The notes under the pieces are model-generated. The model ran no database searches, had not been told where the DNA came from, and saw only the letters and a list, made by a program, of their open reading frames with translations. This document shows, piece by piece, positions 5,755 through 6,977 of a stretch of DNA of 6,977 bases. The translations under genes and the position numbers were made by a program. Position 1 is the first letter of the stretch, and the number at the start of each line of letters is the position of its first letter. The DNA is taken from positions 1 to 6,977 of the forward strand of contig DQTK01000061.1 of the NCBI GenBank assembly GCA_015662815.1. Reading direction: 5' to 3'. The stretch comes from Aquifex aeolicus. GTDB lineage: Bacteria > Aquificota > Aquificia > Aquificales > Aquificaceae.

Positions 5755-6618
5755 GGTGGTTTGTGTTGTGGTTTTGAAAACTCTATCCACTTCTTTCAAG
5801 AGACTTTTCATCTCAAGTTCCTGAAGCTTTTGCTTAAGCTTTATAAAATCCGGCTTTTGGAGTTTAAGGTCTTCCTCAGATACATCTATATCAATGTCTG
5901 TATAGAGCTTTACTAATTTGTAGGAAAGCTCAAGCTCTCTTTTATCTGCTTCCGGATACTGCTTTTGAAACGATTCCCAATTTTCCAGAATATTCTCAAC
6001 ATTTCCGAACCTCTCCAGAATGTTTATAGCGGTTTTAGGGCCTATTCCCCTTATTCCGGGAATATTGTCCACTTTATCTCCAACCAAGGCAAGGTAGTCG
6101 GGAATATTTTGAGGTTTTACACCGAATTTTTCTACTACCTTCTTTTCATCAAACACTTCCTCGTTCATAGGGTTTATCACGATAACTTTATCGGATACAA
6201 GCTGTAGCAAATCTTTGTCAGGAGAGTAAATTTTTACCCTGAAAGATTTATCGGAAAACTTTTTTGCGAGAAATGCTATTATGTCATCCGCTTCGTATCC
6301 GGGAACTTCAAAAACAGGAATGCCTGCCAATTTTAGGATTTCCTTCAAAACCGGTATTTGAATCTTTAGAGGGTCAGGTGTTTTTGGTCTTTGCTTTTTA
6401 TACTGGGTGTATAAGACTTGCCGTTTTGTTTTTGCTGGAGCGTCAAAGACTACAACAAGGTACTCGGGTTTTTCCTTTTTTATCAAGGCAAAAATCATTC
6501 TAAGAAAGCCGTATATCGCGTTTGTGGGAAAACCTTTACTCGTTGAAAGATTTGGTAGAGCAAAAAAGCCCCTGTATACAAAAGAAGAACCGTCCAATAT
6601 ATAGAGGGGTTTTCTCAT
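5746..6618 (-). CDS. Stand-alone 5'-3' exonuclease / flap endonuclease (Pol I N-terminal domain type)
   Basis: A 290-residue structure-specific 5' nuclease equal to the N-terminal domain of DNA polymerase I, with no polymerase part. It should remove RNA primers and 5' flaps during lagging-strand maturation and repair. The carboxylates that bind the two metals are all present: Asp9 (LDGSS), Asp59 (FDAP), Glu109, Asp111 and Asp112 (GYEADD), Asp134 and Asp136 (SPDKD), and Asp181 and Asp184 (VGDKVDN). Their spacing matches Taq polymerase. The helix-three-turn-helix follows at about 185-211 (NIPGIRGIGPKTA). The arch region has basic residues including KTKR (63-66). The protein ends TTTQTTLF, whose last five residues resemble a beta-clamp binding peptide. 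The ATG at 6618 is preferred over the GTG at 6627 because that GTG is part of the Shine-Dalgarno. It starts one base after the upstream stop. Aquifex is known to keep this nuclease and its polymerase separate. Confidence 0.95.
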   Translation of the reverse strand: MRKPLYILDGSSFVYRGFFALPNLSTSKGFPTNAIYGFLRMIFALIKKEKPEYLVVVFDAPAKTKRQVLYTQYKKQRPKTPDPLKIQIPVLKEILKLAGIPVFEVPGYEADDIIAFLAKKFSDKSFRVKIYSPDKDLLQLVSDKVIVINPMNEEVFDEKKVVEKFGVKPQNIPDYLALVGDKVDNIPGIRGIGPKTAINILERFGNVENILENWESFQKQYPEADKRELELSYKLVKLYTDIDIDVSEEDLKLQKPDFIKLKQKLQELEMKSLLKEVDRVFKTTTQTTLF

Positions 6619-6619
6619 A

Positions 6620-6977
6620 TCAAACACCTTTAAAAAGTCTCTTTAAATCTTCATGAAAACTTTCAAATTTTTTAACTTTTTCACTTTCCTCTAAGTTATC
6701 TTTTCCTATAACGTATGTTCTGTCTATATCTATTTCCGCTATTGCTCTTCCCTTTTTAGCTGGTTTTTTTATTGCTAAGTCTCCATCTTCATCGAGGGTA
6801 ATAAATAAGATTTTTATATCCTTGGTAATTTTATCCATTTTCAGTTTTATACTCCAGTAGGCGGTCTGAGTTACTCTCTCCCTTAGTGTTGCCTTTGAAG
6901 AAATTATCGCAAGTGGTTTGCAATCCTTGGTGTATATTATCAAATCACAATCAGGCATATGTAAGCCAAATTCCCCG
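6620..6977 (-). CDS. Partial: C-terminal part of a type II restriction endonuclease-like protein
   Basis: The reading frame enters from the right edge with no stop. A Met codon at 6958 is preceded in frame by GEFGLH, so it is internal and not a start. About 118 residues are visible. GLHMPDCDLIIY, then PLAIISSKATLRERVTQTAYW, read as a PD-(D/E)XK nuclease core: a PDxD strand, a second strand ending SSK with the catalytic lysine, then a helix. The SxKxTLRER run matches the K...R(D/E)R signature that I recall from restriction enzymes of the EcoRII/PspGI/NgoMIV/BsaWI group, which recognise CCGG or CCNGG-type sites. The remainder has an ILFITLDEDGD strand and a basic, charged C-terminal tail. The stop (TGA) is one base before the exonuclease ATG, so the two are co-transcribed. 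No methyltransferase is visible in the window. The nuclease fold is fairly likely; the specificity is inference. Confidence 0.62.
   Translation of the reverse strand, partial: GEFGLHMPDCDLIIYTKDCKPLAIISSKATLRERVTQTAYWSIKLKMDKITKDIKILFITLDEDGDLAIKKPAKKGRAIAEIDIDRTYVIGKDNLEESEKVKKFESFHEDLKRLFKGV
6625..6631 (-). promoter_or_regulatory. Shine-Dalgarno for the exonuclease gene, inside the upstream coding region
   Basis: On the - strand AAAGGTG lies 6 bases before the ATG at 6618, within the last codons of the nuclease gene upstream. Its final GTG is the start of the longest reading frame and is better explained as part of this site. The stop of the upstream gene falls between the site and the ATG, a typical layout for translational coupling. 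Confidence 0.65.

Noticed and set aside
5735..5775. Bidirectional terminator between nfo and the exonuclease gene
   Set aside because: The coding regions overlap by 9 bases and I find no GC-rich hairpin with a T-run on either strand.
5965..6604. Several + strand frames of 65-80 residues opposite the exonuclease gene
   Set aside because: They are shadows of a gene with all catalytic residues intact. Their composition is unlike the neighbours and no start signals were seen.
6619..6627. GTG start giving the exonuclease three extra residues
   Set aside because: It coincides with AAAGGTG, which serves the ATG at 6618, and the extra residues precede the usual family N-terminus.

Overview
The window looks like a compact, AT-rich chromosomal segment of a thermophilic bacterium, most likely of the Aquificaceae (Aquifex lineage). 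The indications are proteins rich in Lys, Glu and Ile, arginine encoded mainly by AGA/AGG, very small or overlapping gene junctions, and a 5'-3' exonuclease encoded apart from DNA polymerase I, an arrangement I recall from Aquifex. The lineage is inferred from pattern and memory, not from a search. No mobile element, CRISPR array, tRNA or rRNA was seen, and no stretch over 300 bases lacks a gene.

Layout: (1) On the + strand, prs (PRPP synthase) is followed after 5 bases by a 61-residue zinc-ribbon protein. The tail of the latter runs 59 bases antisense into the 3' end of gpsA. (2) gpsA (glycerol-3-phosphate dehydrogenase, - strand) and a KamA-family radical SAM aminomutase (+ strand) diverge from a 137-base AT-rich control region. 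(3) An unrecognised acidic helical protein of 163 residues follows, with its own TATAAT box close to its start. (4) A DHH/DHHA1 phosphoesterase of the NrnA type is joined by a TGATG junction to nfo (endonuclease IV). (5) On the - strand, converging on nfo with a 9-base overlap, lies a two-gene unit: the C-terminal part of a restriction-endonuclease-like protein that enters from the right edge, then a stand-alone 5'-3' exonuclease that starts one base after it.

The right half is a nucleic-acid processing neighbourhood. It holds nanoRNA/pAp turnover, AP-site incision, flap removal and a PD-(D/E)XK nuclease. The left half is core metabolism: PRPP for nucleotides, His and Trp, and glycerol-3-phosphate for lipids. 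I see no clear undescribed multi-gene system. The observations most worth following are the aminomutase, in which both lysine-recognition aspartates appear replaced; the exonuclease, which ends in a sliding-clamp-like QTTLF peptide; and the restriction-type nuclease coupled to it.

Three starts should be moved inward from the longest reading frame: kamA to 2193, the DHH protein to 3938, and the exonuclease to 6618. In each case a Shine-Dalgarno sequence identifies the inner ATG.
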